Shown: one piece after another, positions 1-8,179 of the stretch | How positions within the stretch are numbered: the stretch's first letter is position 1 | Layout: every line of letters begins with the position of its first letter | Assembly (NCBI GenBank): GCA_011525745.1 | Contig: WYBU01000032.1 | Span: 1 to 37,293 of the forward strand | Origin: Planctomycetaceae bacterium | GTDB taxonomy: Bacteria > Planctomycetota > Phycisphaerae > UBA1845 > UTPLA1 | DNA: 37,293 bases | Direction: 5' to 3' | The notes under the pieces: generated by a model | Database searches by the model: none | Told to the model about the DNA's origin: nothing | Seen by the model: the letters and a program-made list of their open reading frames with translations, nothing else | Translations under genes and position numbers: made by a program

Positions 1-827
1 ACCTGTACGCGGTGCGGTTTTCGCGGATGGACGCGTGGGGGAACCTGATTTCGCCGGTGTATCTCGACGGCCTGCCGCCGGCGCTGCCGGTGGATGACGT
101 GGATTGCACCGCGTCGACGGCCGAGGGGTGCGAGCCGGCGGATGGGATGCCGCAGGAGGAGGCGCTGGCGGGTCCGTATCAGTATCACGGCGGCGACCGG
201 TACGAGACGGACCTGATCGACATGGACAAGCTGCTAAGGCCGGATGGCGGCCAGCCGGCGCCGGGGGCGGGGCGGAGCACGGGCTTCGTGCACGTCGGCG
301 TGCGTTACTACGAGCCGGCGACGGGCCGGTTTTTGCAGCACGATCCGATGTTCGTCGACCCGATGCCGTTCGCGTGGGGGCAGCACAATCGGTGGGTGTA
401 CTGTGCGAATGATCCGGTGAATTTCTGGGACATCAATGGAGAAGCGATTGTAGTTGTAGTGGCAATTGGCGTCATCGTGGGTGCCGCGGTTGGATATTAC
501 TTTGGAGGGTGGCAGGGTGCGGTCATTTGTAGTGTCTTGGGAGGGCTCGCTGCATATGTCGGTGCACTGTTATTTGCTGAATTGATGCTGGGAGGGAGGG
601 CCGCGGTAACTGTACTGCCGCTGACCGTGCACGGTGCCGAACGGTTCACATCAAGAGGTTTCACTATACAACAGATCATGGATGTTATCAACAAAGCCGA
701 TGCGGCCTGTGCGTACTTTGGAAAGTACGGCACTGTCGTCGTTCATTATGTAAAGGACGGCGTTCACGTTTTTATGGAGACAACTGGGCGTAATGCCGGG
801 AAGATCATGACGGTGTATAGATCATGA
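1..827 (+). CDS. RHS-family polymorphic toxin, C-terminal part (5' end outside window)
   Basis: The reading frame is open to the left edge, so only the last ~275 residues of a much larger surface or secreted protein are visible. The RHS-associated core is recognisable around 290-430 (RYYEPATGRFLQHDP, then WVYCANDPVNFWDINGE), the conserved segment preceding the variable toxin tip. After it comes a glycine-rich hydrophobic stretch (about 445-600) that could help membrane passage. The last ~70 residues contain HGAERFTSRGF and end in GKIMTVYRS, a pattern typical of DUF4258-like small toxin or nuclease-fold domains. The cargo region is clearly less GC-rich than the core (28 of 60 G/C at 421-480 against 37 of 60 at 301-360), as expected for an exchanged tip. 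The stop overlaps the next start by ATGA. RHS assignment is firm; toxin activity is inferred. Confidence 0.85.
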   Translation, partial: LYAVRFSRMDAWGNLISPVYLDGLPPALPVDDVDCTASTAEGCEPADGMPQEEALAGPYQYHGGDRYETDLIDMDKLLRPDGGQPAPGAGRSTGFVHVGVRYYEPATGRFLQHDPMFVDPMPFAWGQHNRWVYCANDPVNFWDINGEAIVVVVAIGVIVGAAVGYYFGGWQGAVICSVLGGLAAYVGALLFAELMLGGRAAVTVLPLTVHGAERFTSRGFTIQQIMDVINKADAACAYFGKYGTVVVHYVKDGVHVFMETTGRNAGKIMTVYRS

Positions 828-1195
828 CAGCGACACATTCAGATAACGGCCCGAATGAGGAGGAGCGTGATTACGATCTCCGTTGTTGGGAGAGCCGCCG
901 TCGAGTCGTCGAGGGTAACGCCCCTTCAGCGAATGCACTCTTGCAGGTTGCACAGTCGTACCTGGAAACGCAAACGAGCAGCGCCTGGTTCTATGAGAGA
1001 GTTAGCGCGATTCTAAGTCAATGCGGGCCCCTCAGAAACATATTCACTGATCAGTACGTTGACTTGGAGATATTTGGGGTCGAACATCTTCAGGCTATGG
1101 GGAACAAACCGGCAAGTCAGAATCCAGTCCTTAGAGCGTTGGCTCTCGAGATCTTTAACGACCTGAAACAGATGCTCCACGGCCCTCGGCTCTGA
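824..1195 (+). CDS. Candidate immunity protein for the RHS toxin tip
   Basis: A 123-residue soluble, acidic, probably helical protein with no signal peptide or membrane segment. I do not recognise its family. Its start codon overlaps the RHS stop (ATGA at 824-827), so the two are translationally coupled. It shares the lower GC and mixed codon use of the toxin tip rather than that of the RHS core. A small unrelated ORF immediately after an RHS toxin tip is the classic position of the cognate immunity protein, which would bind and neutralise the toxin in the cytoplasm. That role is inferred from position only. It could also be an unrelated hypothetical protein. Confidence 0.65.
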   Translation: MTATHSDNGPNEEERDYDLRCWESRRRVVEGNAPSANALLQVAQSYLETQTSSAWFYERVSAILSQCGPLRNIFTDQYVDLEIFGVEHLQAMGNKPASQNPVLRALALEIFNDLKQMLHGPRL

Positions 1196-1978
1196 GGGCA
1201 AGATGATCATTCCCGAAATGATCGGCACTTGGGCGACATTGCCGTTGACCGCAAACGGAGTATGATCTTGGACAACGTTAGTCGCACGGCCGTGCCAATG
1301 AATGCTACGTTTACAATGGTCCCTTGCTTTGAGCCGCGGCTATTCATGTTGCTTGCGGCCGGGACGACTGCGTCGGTTCTCCGTCCATTGGCATTGCGGA
1401 AGAAGGAGGCGATGCCCGACAGCGATCCCAACCGGCTGGTGCTGGAGCAGTGATGGGGTGTTGTGGGCGCGCTTGGGCGGCGGCGCGGAGTCGATCGCGT
1501 TGCTCACATGCACGTCATGGTGGATCCGACGCTGAGGCGGCGGGCCAGCCGGCCGCGGTGCAGGGCGTGGCCAACATCATTCATGTGGCGGCCTTGTTGC
1601 CGTTCCCATCATCGCGAACCCGCCGCTGAAGCGGCGGGCCACCCGGCGGGAGCGCTGGTCGTTTTCAGCATCGTGCCTCGTGCTTCGTGCTTGCGAGAGC
1701 GCTATGGGTGTTCCCATCATCGCGAACCCGCCGCTGAAGCGGCGGGCCACCCGGCGGGGGCGCCGGTCATTTTCAGCATCGTGCCTCGTGCTTCGTGCTT
1801 GCGAGAGCGCTATGGGTGTTCCCATCATCGCGAACCCGCCGCTGAAGCGGCGGGCCACCCGGGCGAAACGGTGTGGTCTGTTTCCGGCCGATTCCCTGCG
1901 CTTCGCGGCTCGGAACAGGGAGAGAAGGACCACGGCGCCGGCGCGTGCGGGGTCGGATCAGCGATCGGCTGCCGTCGC
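1196..1978. other. Non-coding stretch with tandem repeats downstream of the RHS locus
   Basis: No convincing gene. Short open frames on both strands (for example 1207-1431 and 1229-1453) have no recognisable family and no ribosome-binding site. Positions 1602-1862 are a tandem repeat described separately. Around 1897-1925 lies a degenerate copy of the CTTCGCGGCTCNGAA element also found near 15262 and 23181. The stretch may contain decayed remains of exchanged RHS tips, but I cannot identify any. Confidence 0.6.
1602..1862. repeat. 108-bp tandem repeat, about 2.4 copies, each with a strong hairpin
   Basis: Copies start at 1602, 1710 and 1818 (GTTCCCATCATCGCGAACC), giving a period of exactly 108 bp twice; the third copy is truncated at about 1862. 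Each copy contains the perfect hairpin CCCGCCGC-TGAA-GCGGCGGG (first at 1619-1638). The first two copies also carry a TCGTGC(C/T) triplet sub-repeat near their end. Because 108 is divisible by three, long spurious open frames run through the array on both strands. It resembles REP/BIME-like intergenic elements. Confidence 0.9.
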
Positions 1979-2236
1979 CTACGCAAACTTGGGCAGGGCC
2001 TCGATGACGGCCTGAACGATCGGTTGCGACGTCTGGTTGTCCGTCATCAGCGCTTGGAAGAATGCGTTGATGAACGTCGTGACCAGGCCGGTCAGCGACG
2101 CCTGGACGCCGGTCAGCACCGTGTCGCGCAGGGTCTGATCGCAGCCGCTGAAGCTGACCTGCAACAGCGTGCCGCCGAGGGCGAGCGAAATCAGGAGCTT
2201 GCGATTCAGCCTGGCCAGCAGAAATTTCGACTTCAT
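1979..2236 (-). CDS. Small putative lipoprotein
   Basis: An 85-residue protein. The start at 2236 is chosen because GGGGAGG lies about 8 nt upstream of the ATG; an upstream in-frame start has no such site. The N-terminus is basic (KSKFLLARLNRK), followed by a hydrophobic run and a lipobox-like VSFSGC, so it is probably a lipid-anchored export product. The remaining ~55 residues form an amphipathic, threonine- and valine-rich helix-prone segment with no recognised domain. It is separated by ~117 bp from the downstream end of the alanine racemase gene on the same strand and could be read through from it. Function unknown. Confidence 0.7.
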   Translation of the reverse strand: MKSKFLLARLNRKLLISLALGGTLLQVSFSGCDQTLRDTVLTGVQASLTGLVTTFINAFFQALMTDNQTSQPIVQAVIEALPKFA

Positions 2237-2353
2237 ATTGTGGAACCTCCCCGGGTTCGATCGGCTGCGCGTACGGTTGAACCGCACCGGCTCATGTCAG
2301 TCGTAAGCAACACAAAACCTCACAAGATGATCGGATAAAACGCGCCGTCTGGT

Positions 2354-3535
2354 TTAAGTAGCAATCCGCCGGATGCGCGGTCCGAGCAGACACGTGACCT
2401 CGTAAGGTATTGTCCCTAAAAGCGTTGCGATCGCCTCGACCGAATTGGGACGGCTCCGCTGCGGGTCCAGGATCGTCACCTCGGTTCCGCAAACCGCCTG
2501 CGGCAGATCGGTTACGTCGATCGCCGTCTGATCCATGCTGATACGCCCCACAACCGGCGCATCGCCGAACGGTGTGCCAATCACCGCCCGGTTCGACAAC
2601 GCCCGCACGTAACCGTCGTGGTAGCCGATCGGCACGATTCCCAGCCGCGTGGGACGGCGCGTGCGGAACGTGCAACCGTAGCCGACGCAGTGATCCGCCG
2701 GCAGCGTCTTGACCAGCGTGACGCGCGACTTCAGCCGCAGGCAGGGCCGAAGATCGACCCGCTCGGCCAGGCGCGGGGCGGGCAGATAACCGTATAGGCC
2801 CAGGCCCGGCCGGACCATGTCGAAGTGGGCATCGGCCCGCAGAATCGTCGCAGAGGTGTTGGCGAAGTGCCGCACGGCGTCGCGCGGCAGCAGCCCGCCG
2901 ACGCGCTCGAGCAGTTGATGAAATGCGGCAAGCTGGCCGTCGACGAGCGACGTGTCTTCCAATTCGGCCGATCCGAAGTGCGAGTAGATGCCGTCGATGC
3001 GCAGACCGTCGCAGCGGCGCACGGCGTCGATCAGGTCGGCTGCGTGTTGGATCGGCGCGCCCATGCGGCCCATGCCGCTGTCGATCTTGATGTGCACGCC
3101 GAGCGTTCGGCCGGCGGAGCGAACGGCTGCGTCGATGTCGGCCAGAAGCTCGGCGTCGGCCAGCGTCAGCGTCAGTTCATGTCTCAGGGCGGCTTCGAGT
3201 CGTGCCGTGCGTTCGCCGGCCGCACCGACGGTCAGCACCGCACCCAGCACGAGAATGGGGCGACGCCAGCCGGTGCGGCGCAGGGCGACGGCCTCGTCGA
3301 GCGTCGCGACGGCGGCGCAGTCGACGCCCACGCGATCCAGGACCGGCGCGACAATCGACAAGCCGTGGCCGTAGGCGTCGGCCTTCAGCGGCGCACAGAG
3401 TCGCACGTCCGGTTTACAGCAGGCGCGTAAGGCGCGGACGTTATGAACGAGGTGGTCGGTGAATATCTCGGCGACGACTTCGGGAAAGCCCGTGTCGGCG
3501 GCGGATCGCGCTCGTGCGTCGGGTATGGCGGTCAT
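2354..3535 (-). CDS. alr: Alanine racemase
   Basis: Converts L-alanine to D-alanine for peptidoglycan; cytoplasmic, PLP-dependent, normally a homodimer. With the chosen ATG at 3535 the protein is 393 residues, a normal length. The PLP lysine is Lys51 in PLKADAYGHG, the catalytic tyrosine of the partner subunit is Tyr286 in CVGYGCTF, and RPGLGLYGY (~242) and GRISMDQTAID are further family signatures. The open frame continues upstream to 3676 with in-frame starts, but the alanine racemase fold begins only after residue ~18, and the upstream part includes a dispersed repeat (3613-3642), so it is probably untranslated. The preceding minus-strand gene is a permease; no functional link is obvious. 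Confidence 0.95.
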   Translation of the reverse strand: MTAIPDARARSAADTGFPEVVAEIFTDHLVHNVRALRACCKPDVRLCAPLKADAYGHGLSIVAPVLDRVGVDCAAVATLDEAVALRRTGWRRPILVLGAVLTVGAAGERTARLEAALRHELTLTLADAELLADIDAAVRSAGRTLGVHIKIDSGMGRMGAPIQHAADLIDAVRRCDGLRIDGIYSHFGSAELEDTSLVDGQLAAFHQLLERVGGLLPRDAVRHFANTSATILRADAHFDMVRPGLGLYGYLPAPRLAERVDLRPCLRLKSRVTLVKTLPADHCVGYGCTFRTRRPTRLGIVPIGYHDGYVRALSNRAVIGTPFGDAPVVGRISMDQTAIDVTDLPQAVCGTEVTILDPQRSRPNSVEAIATLLGTIPYEVTCLLGPRIRRIAT

Positions 3536-3612
3536 ACCTGGGTTCCCGCTGAATGTGCGCGTGGCATCGTCAAGCATACGCGCCCGGCCGTGCCGGCGTG
3601 CCTGGCCGGTGG

Positions 3613-3642
3613 ATCCCGCTCGCTTACGCATCGCACCTCTGA
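3613..3642 (+). repeat. Dispersed 30-bp element, copy 1
   Basis: Begins ATCCCGCTCGCTTACGC and ends CTCTGA. It matches 15262-15291 in the same orientation and the reverse complement of 23181-23210, with a few differences in the second half. This copy lies in the leader of the alanine racemase gene. Confidence 0.75.
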
Positions 3643-3725
3643 TAGCCGCAGCGTGGACGCCGACGGCTCGCAGCATGGCGCGGTCGGCGCCGTTTCACTC
3701 GCTCGTCAGGTCGTGCCGGCCGACG

Positions 3726-5438
3726 TCAAAACTCCGCTTGGTTGAAGTGCCGCACACCCAGTTTCATCGACAGAATGCCCACGATCAGCCCCAGCACAAA
3801 TTGCAGCGACGTCAGCGAAATCGTCACCGCGTCCCAATGAAACGCCGAGGGCAGCCCCATGTCCATCCCGCGGCGCACGCAATACAGGCACATCGCGCCG
3901 GTCATCGCCAGGCTCACGAGCACCAGGCTCAGCGAGACGATCAGATTGACCGTCCCACCCAGGCCGCTGGCGACGCGGGCCGCTGATCGCTCGGTGTAAT
4001 TCGGCAGTCGCGCCCCCAGCCCGACCGCCAGCCCGCACAGCCCGAAACAGACCGACAGCGTCGACAGAAACAACACCGCGCCGAGCACCGGCGGCACGCC
4101 GATGGCGCGAACGCTCATGACAGTCACGGTCAGCGCCGCAAAGACCGTGACGGCCAGCGAGAAATGGAACTTGGCCCACAGCACGTCGGTGCGCGACATC
4201 GGCCACAGGCCGACGAGCCAGATGTGGCGGCCTTCCATCGACACCATTGGATACACAAAGCGGCTGGTGAACGTGCTGATGATGAGCGTGACCGCCGAGT
4301 AGTTCAGAAACGCAAACAGGATGCGCATCTGATGGTTGATCCCCTCGCCGTGAAAGCGCGGCAGGTACATGAGATACAGGGCCAGCAGGCCGAACATGAT
4401 CGCAAGCTGCGACCACTGGAGCGGATCGCGGAAAAAAACCTTCAGGTCCTTGTGAATCAGCGTGCGCACCTGCGGCGGCTGATAAAAGAACACCACGTTG
4501 GTGAGAAATCGCGACACGCCGACGCGCGACGCCCCGGCCGCGCGGCCGATGCCGGAGCGGGCGCGGGCGTAGGCGGTCTGGAGCCGGCCCGAGACGATTC
4601 CGATGGCCAACCAGCTCAGGAACAGGGCGTGGGCAAGCGTGACGTACAGGTAGAAGACCGAGGCCTGCGGCTGATATTGCAGCGCCAGCGAGATGGCCTT
4701 CGACGCCCAGGTCGAGGGGAACGCCGCCGAACGCAACAGGGCCAGGTGCGAGAGGAAGTCGTTCAGCCAGGCGCTGCCGTCACCCTCGGCGGGTCTGGCC
4801 CATAGCTGCGCCCACCAGATTGCGCCGGCGGCAAGGACCACGGCGGCCGAGAATCCGAGCACGCGGCGCGCGGAGCGCGGCATCCACATCGCCACGGCCC
4901 ATGCGGCCAGCAGTCCGATGGCGCCGGGGATGGGCACGAACGCCAGAAACGTGAGCGTGAACAGCACGAAGAAATACCAAGGGAGGTCTTCGGCGTGGCC
5001 GATGGCCAGCATCAGCGGGAGGCCGAGCAGCACCATTGACCAGCTCGCGAAGAAGAGCGATTCGAGATAGGCCATACCGACGACGTGGGCGGGGGGCGTC
5101 GGGCTGGAGAGGAGAAACGCGGGTTCTTCGCGGGCGAACAGCGCGCCGTAGCAGAGCACGGCGGTGGAGAAAGCCAGCAAGACCATCATGGCGACAAAGA
5201 AGATGTGAAAGACGTAGGGGATGGCGACGGCGGTCTGTTCTTGAAAGCGGGCCAGCACGCCGAAGATGCGGTTGAAGAGGTAATAGAGCGAGACCCAGAT
5301 CAGGACCACGAAAGCGGCGCTGACGCCGACGCGGAGCGGGGCTTCGTCGAGAAGCTGATTGACGCGGTTGCGCAGGATGCGGCGCTTGACCTGCAACAGC
5401 AGGCGGAACGGCGCGGGAGAGAACTGCGGGGCGTCCAT
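3726..5438 (-). CDS. ABC-2 type exporter permease-like membrane protein
   Basis: A 570-residue integral membrane protein with about twelve hydrophobic segments. The first block (residues ~38-215) contains a pair of helices followed by EEPAFLLSSPTPP and a further helix bundle; a cytoplasmic, basic middle region (~270-330, with DLKVFFRDPLQW) precedes a second helix block to the C-terminus. This 'hLLSSPxxP' arrangement is seen in large ABC-2-like exporter permeases (putative ABC exporter families such as PF16949), which work with a separate ATPase. No ATPase gene lies in the window, so substrate and partner are unknown. The start ATG at 5438 gives a cytoplasmic N-terminus of ~35 residues. Confident as a membrane transporter subunit, less so for the exact family. 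Confidence 0.75.
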   Translation of the reverse strand: MDAPQFSPAPFRLLLQVKRRILRNRVNQLLDEAPLRVGVSAAFVVLIWVSLYYLFNRIFGVLARFQEQTAVAIPYVFHIFFVAMMVLLAFSTAVLCYGALFAREEPAFLLSSPTPPAHVVGMAYLESLFFASWSMVLLGLPLMLAIGHAEDLPWYFFVLFTLTFLAFVPIPGAIGLLAAWAVAMWMPRSARRVLGFSAAVVLAAGAIWWAQLWARPAEGDGSAWLNDFLSHLALLRSAAFPSTWASKAISLALQYQPQASVFYLYVTLAHALFLSWLAIGIVSGRLQTAYARARSGIGRAAGASRVGVSRFLTNVVFFYQPPQVRTLIHKDLKVFFRDPLQWSQLAIMFGLLALYLMYLPRFHGEGINHQMRILFAFLNYSAVTLIISTFTSRFVYPMVSMEGRHIWLVGLWPMSRTDVLWAKFHFSLAVTVFAALTVTVMSVRAIGVPPVLGAVLFLSTLSVCFGLCGLAVGLGARLPNYTERSAARVASGLGGTVNLIVSLSLVLVSLAMTGAMCLYCVRRGMDMGLPSAFHWDAVTISLTSLQFVLGLIVGILSMKLGVRHFNQAEF

Positions 5439-5562
5439 GCGGCGGCTCGCGGGGTCGAACGACTCGAGCAGTTTACGCCGCGGCAGCGAGAAATTCAGCG
5501 GGTGAAGCCGTAAACCCTCCGCCCGACCTCCACTTCATCGTTTCACCCAAACTGATGAGGGT

Positions 5563-6753
5563 CTAACCCGGTCGTTCAAGCAACACGCGCGGCGACGGAA
5601 TCGCACGCAACACGCCGAGAATGCGTTGCGCCGTTCGGCCGTCGCCCCACGGATTCGCGCAGGCGGCCGCGCGACGACGAAAGTCGGCGTCCGTCGCCCG
5701 TCGCAGCGACGCAGCGATGGCCGCCGCGTCATGCGGCGCGTCGATGACGTTGGCCGCGCGAATGCGCCCTTTCTGCCGGTCGCCCACGTTGACGACCGGC
5801 ACGCCCAGGCTCGGCGCTTCGATCAGGCCGCTGCTGGAATTGCCGACCAGCGCCGCCGCCGCCTTGAGCCAGCTCCAGAAGCGCGCCTGCGGCAGAGAGG
5901 CGACGACGTGCGTTCGGGGCCTTCGGGACGCCCACGCGGCGACCGCGCGGGCGAGGGTCTGATGACCGACGTCGGCATTGACGCCGACGGCCAAAATGTT
6001 GCCGTCGAAGTCCGCAAGGCCCTCGGCGACGGCGGCGAACGCGGAATCCGGCGGCAGATCGCAAAGCGTTTCCGGCTGATACGCCAGGACGATCGTCGGT
6101 CGGTCGGCGTCGAACGGCAGGCCTGCGGCCAGCGTCTTCCACGGTTCGGGCGAAAAGTCGCGCAGCGCATCGACGGCCAGCGCGCCGACGACGTGGATTC
6201 GCTCCGGCGGCGCGCCCAGTGCCCGCAGCCGGTGCGCGTGCTCGGGCAGCGCCGGGAAGTGCAGGTGGGCAAGTTGCGTCAGCGCGTCGCGAAAGGCATC
6301 GTCCATCGCGCCGGCGGTGCGGTCGCCGCCGTGCAGATGCGCCAGCGGAATGCGGAAGAACGTCGCGGCCAGCGCGGCGGCGAGCATCTCACCGCGGTCG
6401 CCCAGGACGAACAGCAGAGCGGGCCGCGCGCGGTCGAAAGCGTCGGCGAACGCGCGAACGGCGTCGCCGCAGCAGCGGGCCACGTCGCGCGGGGCGTCGC
6501 CTTTGTGTTCGTGGCGGACAACGTGGATGGGGCCGGGGGCGTCGGCCGTTATTTCATTTAATGTACGTCCGAATTGTTCGAGCGGATGTGCGCCGCCGGC
6601 GAAAATCGCCGCCGGGCGGCCCGCCTCCGCCAGGGCGCGCAGCAGCGGCCGGTAGATGCCATAGTCGGCCCGCGAGGTAGTGGCGATGGCGACGTCGGCG
6701 GGCAAGTTTCCCGCGTCGCGCGCGTCGCTGGCAGCCATGTCCATTTGTGTCAT
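5563..6753 (-). CDS. UDP-N-acetylglucosamine 2-epimerase, NeuC/NnaA type (hydrolysing)
   Basis: A 396-residue cytoplasmic enzyme of the GT-B fold epimerase family, predicted to convert a UDP-N-acetyl-hexosamine to the free 2-epimer (ManNAc or a 2,4-diacetamido analogue) at the start of nonulosonic-acid synthesis. Hallmarks are TTSRADYGIYRPLL at the N-terminus, VLGDRGEMLAAALAA, HLHGGDRTAGAMDDAFRDA and the very characteristic VGNSSSGLIEAPSLG with VNVGDRQKGR near residues 310-345. The start follows the upstream TPR gene by 22 bp, suggesting cotranscription. No sialic-acid synthase, cytidylyltransferase or glycosyltransferase is nearby, so the end product cannot be stated. Family assignment is firm; substrate is inferred. 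Confidence 0.9.
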   Translation of the reverse strand: MTQMDMAASDARDAGNLPADVAIATTSRADYGIYRPLLRALAEAGRPAAIFAGGAHPLEQFGRTLNEITADAPGPIHVVRHEHKGDAPRDVARCCGDAVRAFADAFDRARPALLFVLGDRGEMLAAALAATFFRIPLAHLHGGDRTAGAMDDAFRDALTQLAHLHFPALPEHAHRLRALGAPPERIHVVGALAVDALRDFSPEPWKTLAAGLPFDADRPTIVLAYQPETLCDLPPDSAFAAVAEGLADFDGNILAVGVNADVGHQTLARAVAAWASRRPRTHVVASLPQARFWSWLKAAAALVGNSSSGLIEAPSLGVPVVNVGDRQKGRIRAANVIDAPHDAAAIAASLRRATDADFRRRAAACANPWGDGRTAQRILGVLRAIPSPRVLLERPG

Positions 6754-6775
6754 TTCGAGAACCGCGGGACCGGCG

Positions 6776-7984
6776 TCAGCCGTCGACCTTGACGCGCGCC
6801 GGCGTCGCGTCGGGATTGTGCGCCAGTTCCTTCAGGCGGGTCAGTTGCTTTCGCAACGCATCGGCCTGCGGCGATTCAGGATACGTTTGAATCAGGTGCA
6901 GCGCCAGGTTGTAGGCCTCGATGTAGCGGCCGTGCTTGGCGAAGTCGGTGATCTGCTGTTCCAGCGCCTGGCGCTCCTGGATTTCGGCGTTGGCTTCGAG
7001 CGTGGTCATCTGCACGCGCAGGATCTGGGCCTCGTGCGTGTCGGGAAAGCGCTCGACGTAAACCCGCGCGGCTTCCAGTGCATCGCGCCAGCGCCGGCGA
7101 CGCGACAGCCGTTCGACCTCGGCGTACATCCGCTTGGCTTGCTCGGCACGAAACAGATCGCGCTCGCGCCGAACGCGCGCCGCAAGTTGCGTCGCGTTTT
7201 CGTTGTTGGGATGGCGATCCAGCAGTTCGGCCGCCACGCTCGTGGCGCGGTCCCACGCCGAAATGCTCATCAACTCCTCGGCCCGCTTGGTGTAGGCCGA
7301 CACGTCGGCCTCCTCGGCGCGGCGACGGGCCTCGTCCAACTGTTCGGTCATACGATGGACTTCGGGATGCTTCGGATATCGCCGCGCGATTTCCTGAATG
7401 ACCTGGCGGGCCTGCACGAACTGTCCATCCTCCAGCAGCGGCCGAACCACGCTGATCGCGCGGGACACGTCTTCTTCGACCACGCGCGTACGCTTCTCGA
7501 CGCGCTCGGCGTCGTTGAGCAGCAAGTTGTCGCGGATGTCGTGGATCAGCGCCATCAGCTCCTGCCACTGCGTGGGCGAGATGCCCGGCAGCGTCACCAT
7601 CGTGTCGTCGATCACCGGCTCGCTGGAGCGTGGATTTGGTGAGGGCGCCGATGTGCGTGCGTCATCGGGAGGAAACGCGGGTTGTGCGGCCGGCGCCGAG
7701 GCGGGCGGCGGCGGCGCCGGCATGGACGCGGTGCGGCGCGTGGCGTCGATCAACGCGGCCAGGCCCAGCAACGCGCCGCAGATCGACACGGCCGCGAGAC
7801 ACCAGCCGGCGAGCCGGGCGATGCGCGGCCAGGCAAACACCTCGGCCGGATTGAATGAAGAGACATCGAGTACGCCGGCAAACGCGGCGGTCAGCGCCAG
7901 CAGCGCCGAAAGCACGGCCAGCACGCGCAGCGTGCGCGATAATGCTGATGAAGCCGGTTCCGGGGTCGGGTTCGGGGGGTTCAT
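6776..7984 (-). CDS. Membrane-anchored tetratricopeptide-repeat protein
   Basis: With the start at 7984 (MNPPNPTPEP) the protein has 402 residues; an earlier in-frame start would add a proline-rich tail of low plausibility. Two transmembrane segments lie at about residues 20-40 and 55-80, followed by a proline/alanine-rich linker and a long helical region (about 150-385) with TPR-like units such as ALEAARVYVERFPDTHEAQILR and EAYNLALHLIQTYPESPQAD. It is probably a scaffold. The NeuC-type gene follows 22 bp downstream, so an envelope-glycan role is possible but not shown. Confidence 0.75.
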   Translation of the reverse strand: MNPPNPTPEPASSALSRTLRVLAVLSALLALTAAFAGVLDVSSFNPAEVFAWPRIARLAGWCLAAVSICGALLGLAALIDATRRTASMPAPPPPASAPAAQPAFPPDDARTSAPSPNPRSSEPVIDDTMVTLPGISPTQWQELMALIHDIRDNLLLNDAERVEKRTRVVEEDVSRAISVVRPLLEDGQFVQARQVIQEIARRYPKHPEVHRMTEQLDEARRRAEEADVSAYTKRAEELMSISAWDRATSVAAELLDRHPNNENATQLAARVRRERDLFRAEQAKRMYAEVERLSRRRRWRDALEAARVYVERFPDTHEAQILRVQMTTLEANAEIQERQALEQQITDFAKHGRYIEAYNLALHLIQTYPESPQADALRKQLTRLKELAHNPDATPARVKVDG

Positions 7985-8179
7985 AGGGTACGGCGGCGGG
8001 GGCAGCCGGGACTCGAAAAACAGTCCCTCTCCGCTGACGGTCCACCCACACGATGTTATCCGCGACGGGCAGTAATTCAAGTCATCGAGGAGGAGTCGAG
8101 TTTTCCGCGGCCTCTTGGGTGCATTTGAGGCGTCCGGGGCCGCGCCGTCTGATGAAGCGGCAGCGTCGCATGCGACCCG

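Noticed and set aside
12..827. Treating the GTG at 12 as the start of the RHS gene
   Set aside because: The frame is open to the left edge with RHS-like sequence, so the gene is truncated by the window.
1602..1862. CRISPR array
   Set aside because: Units are 108 bp with no unique spacers between short repeats and no cas genes.
1577..1933. Minus-strand frame with repeated RRVARRFSGGF motifs
   Set aside because: A translation of the tandem repeat, not a protein repeat family.
1463..2338. Long open frame on the plus strand through the 108-bp repeats
   Set aside because: It is open because the repeat period is a multiple of three; composition is repetitive, and its right half overlaps a well-supported minus-strand lipoprotein gene with a good ribosome-binding site.
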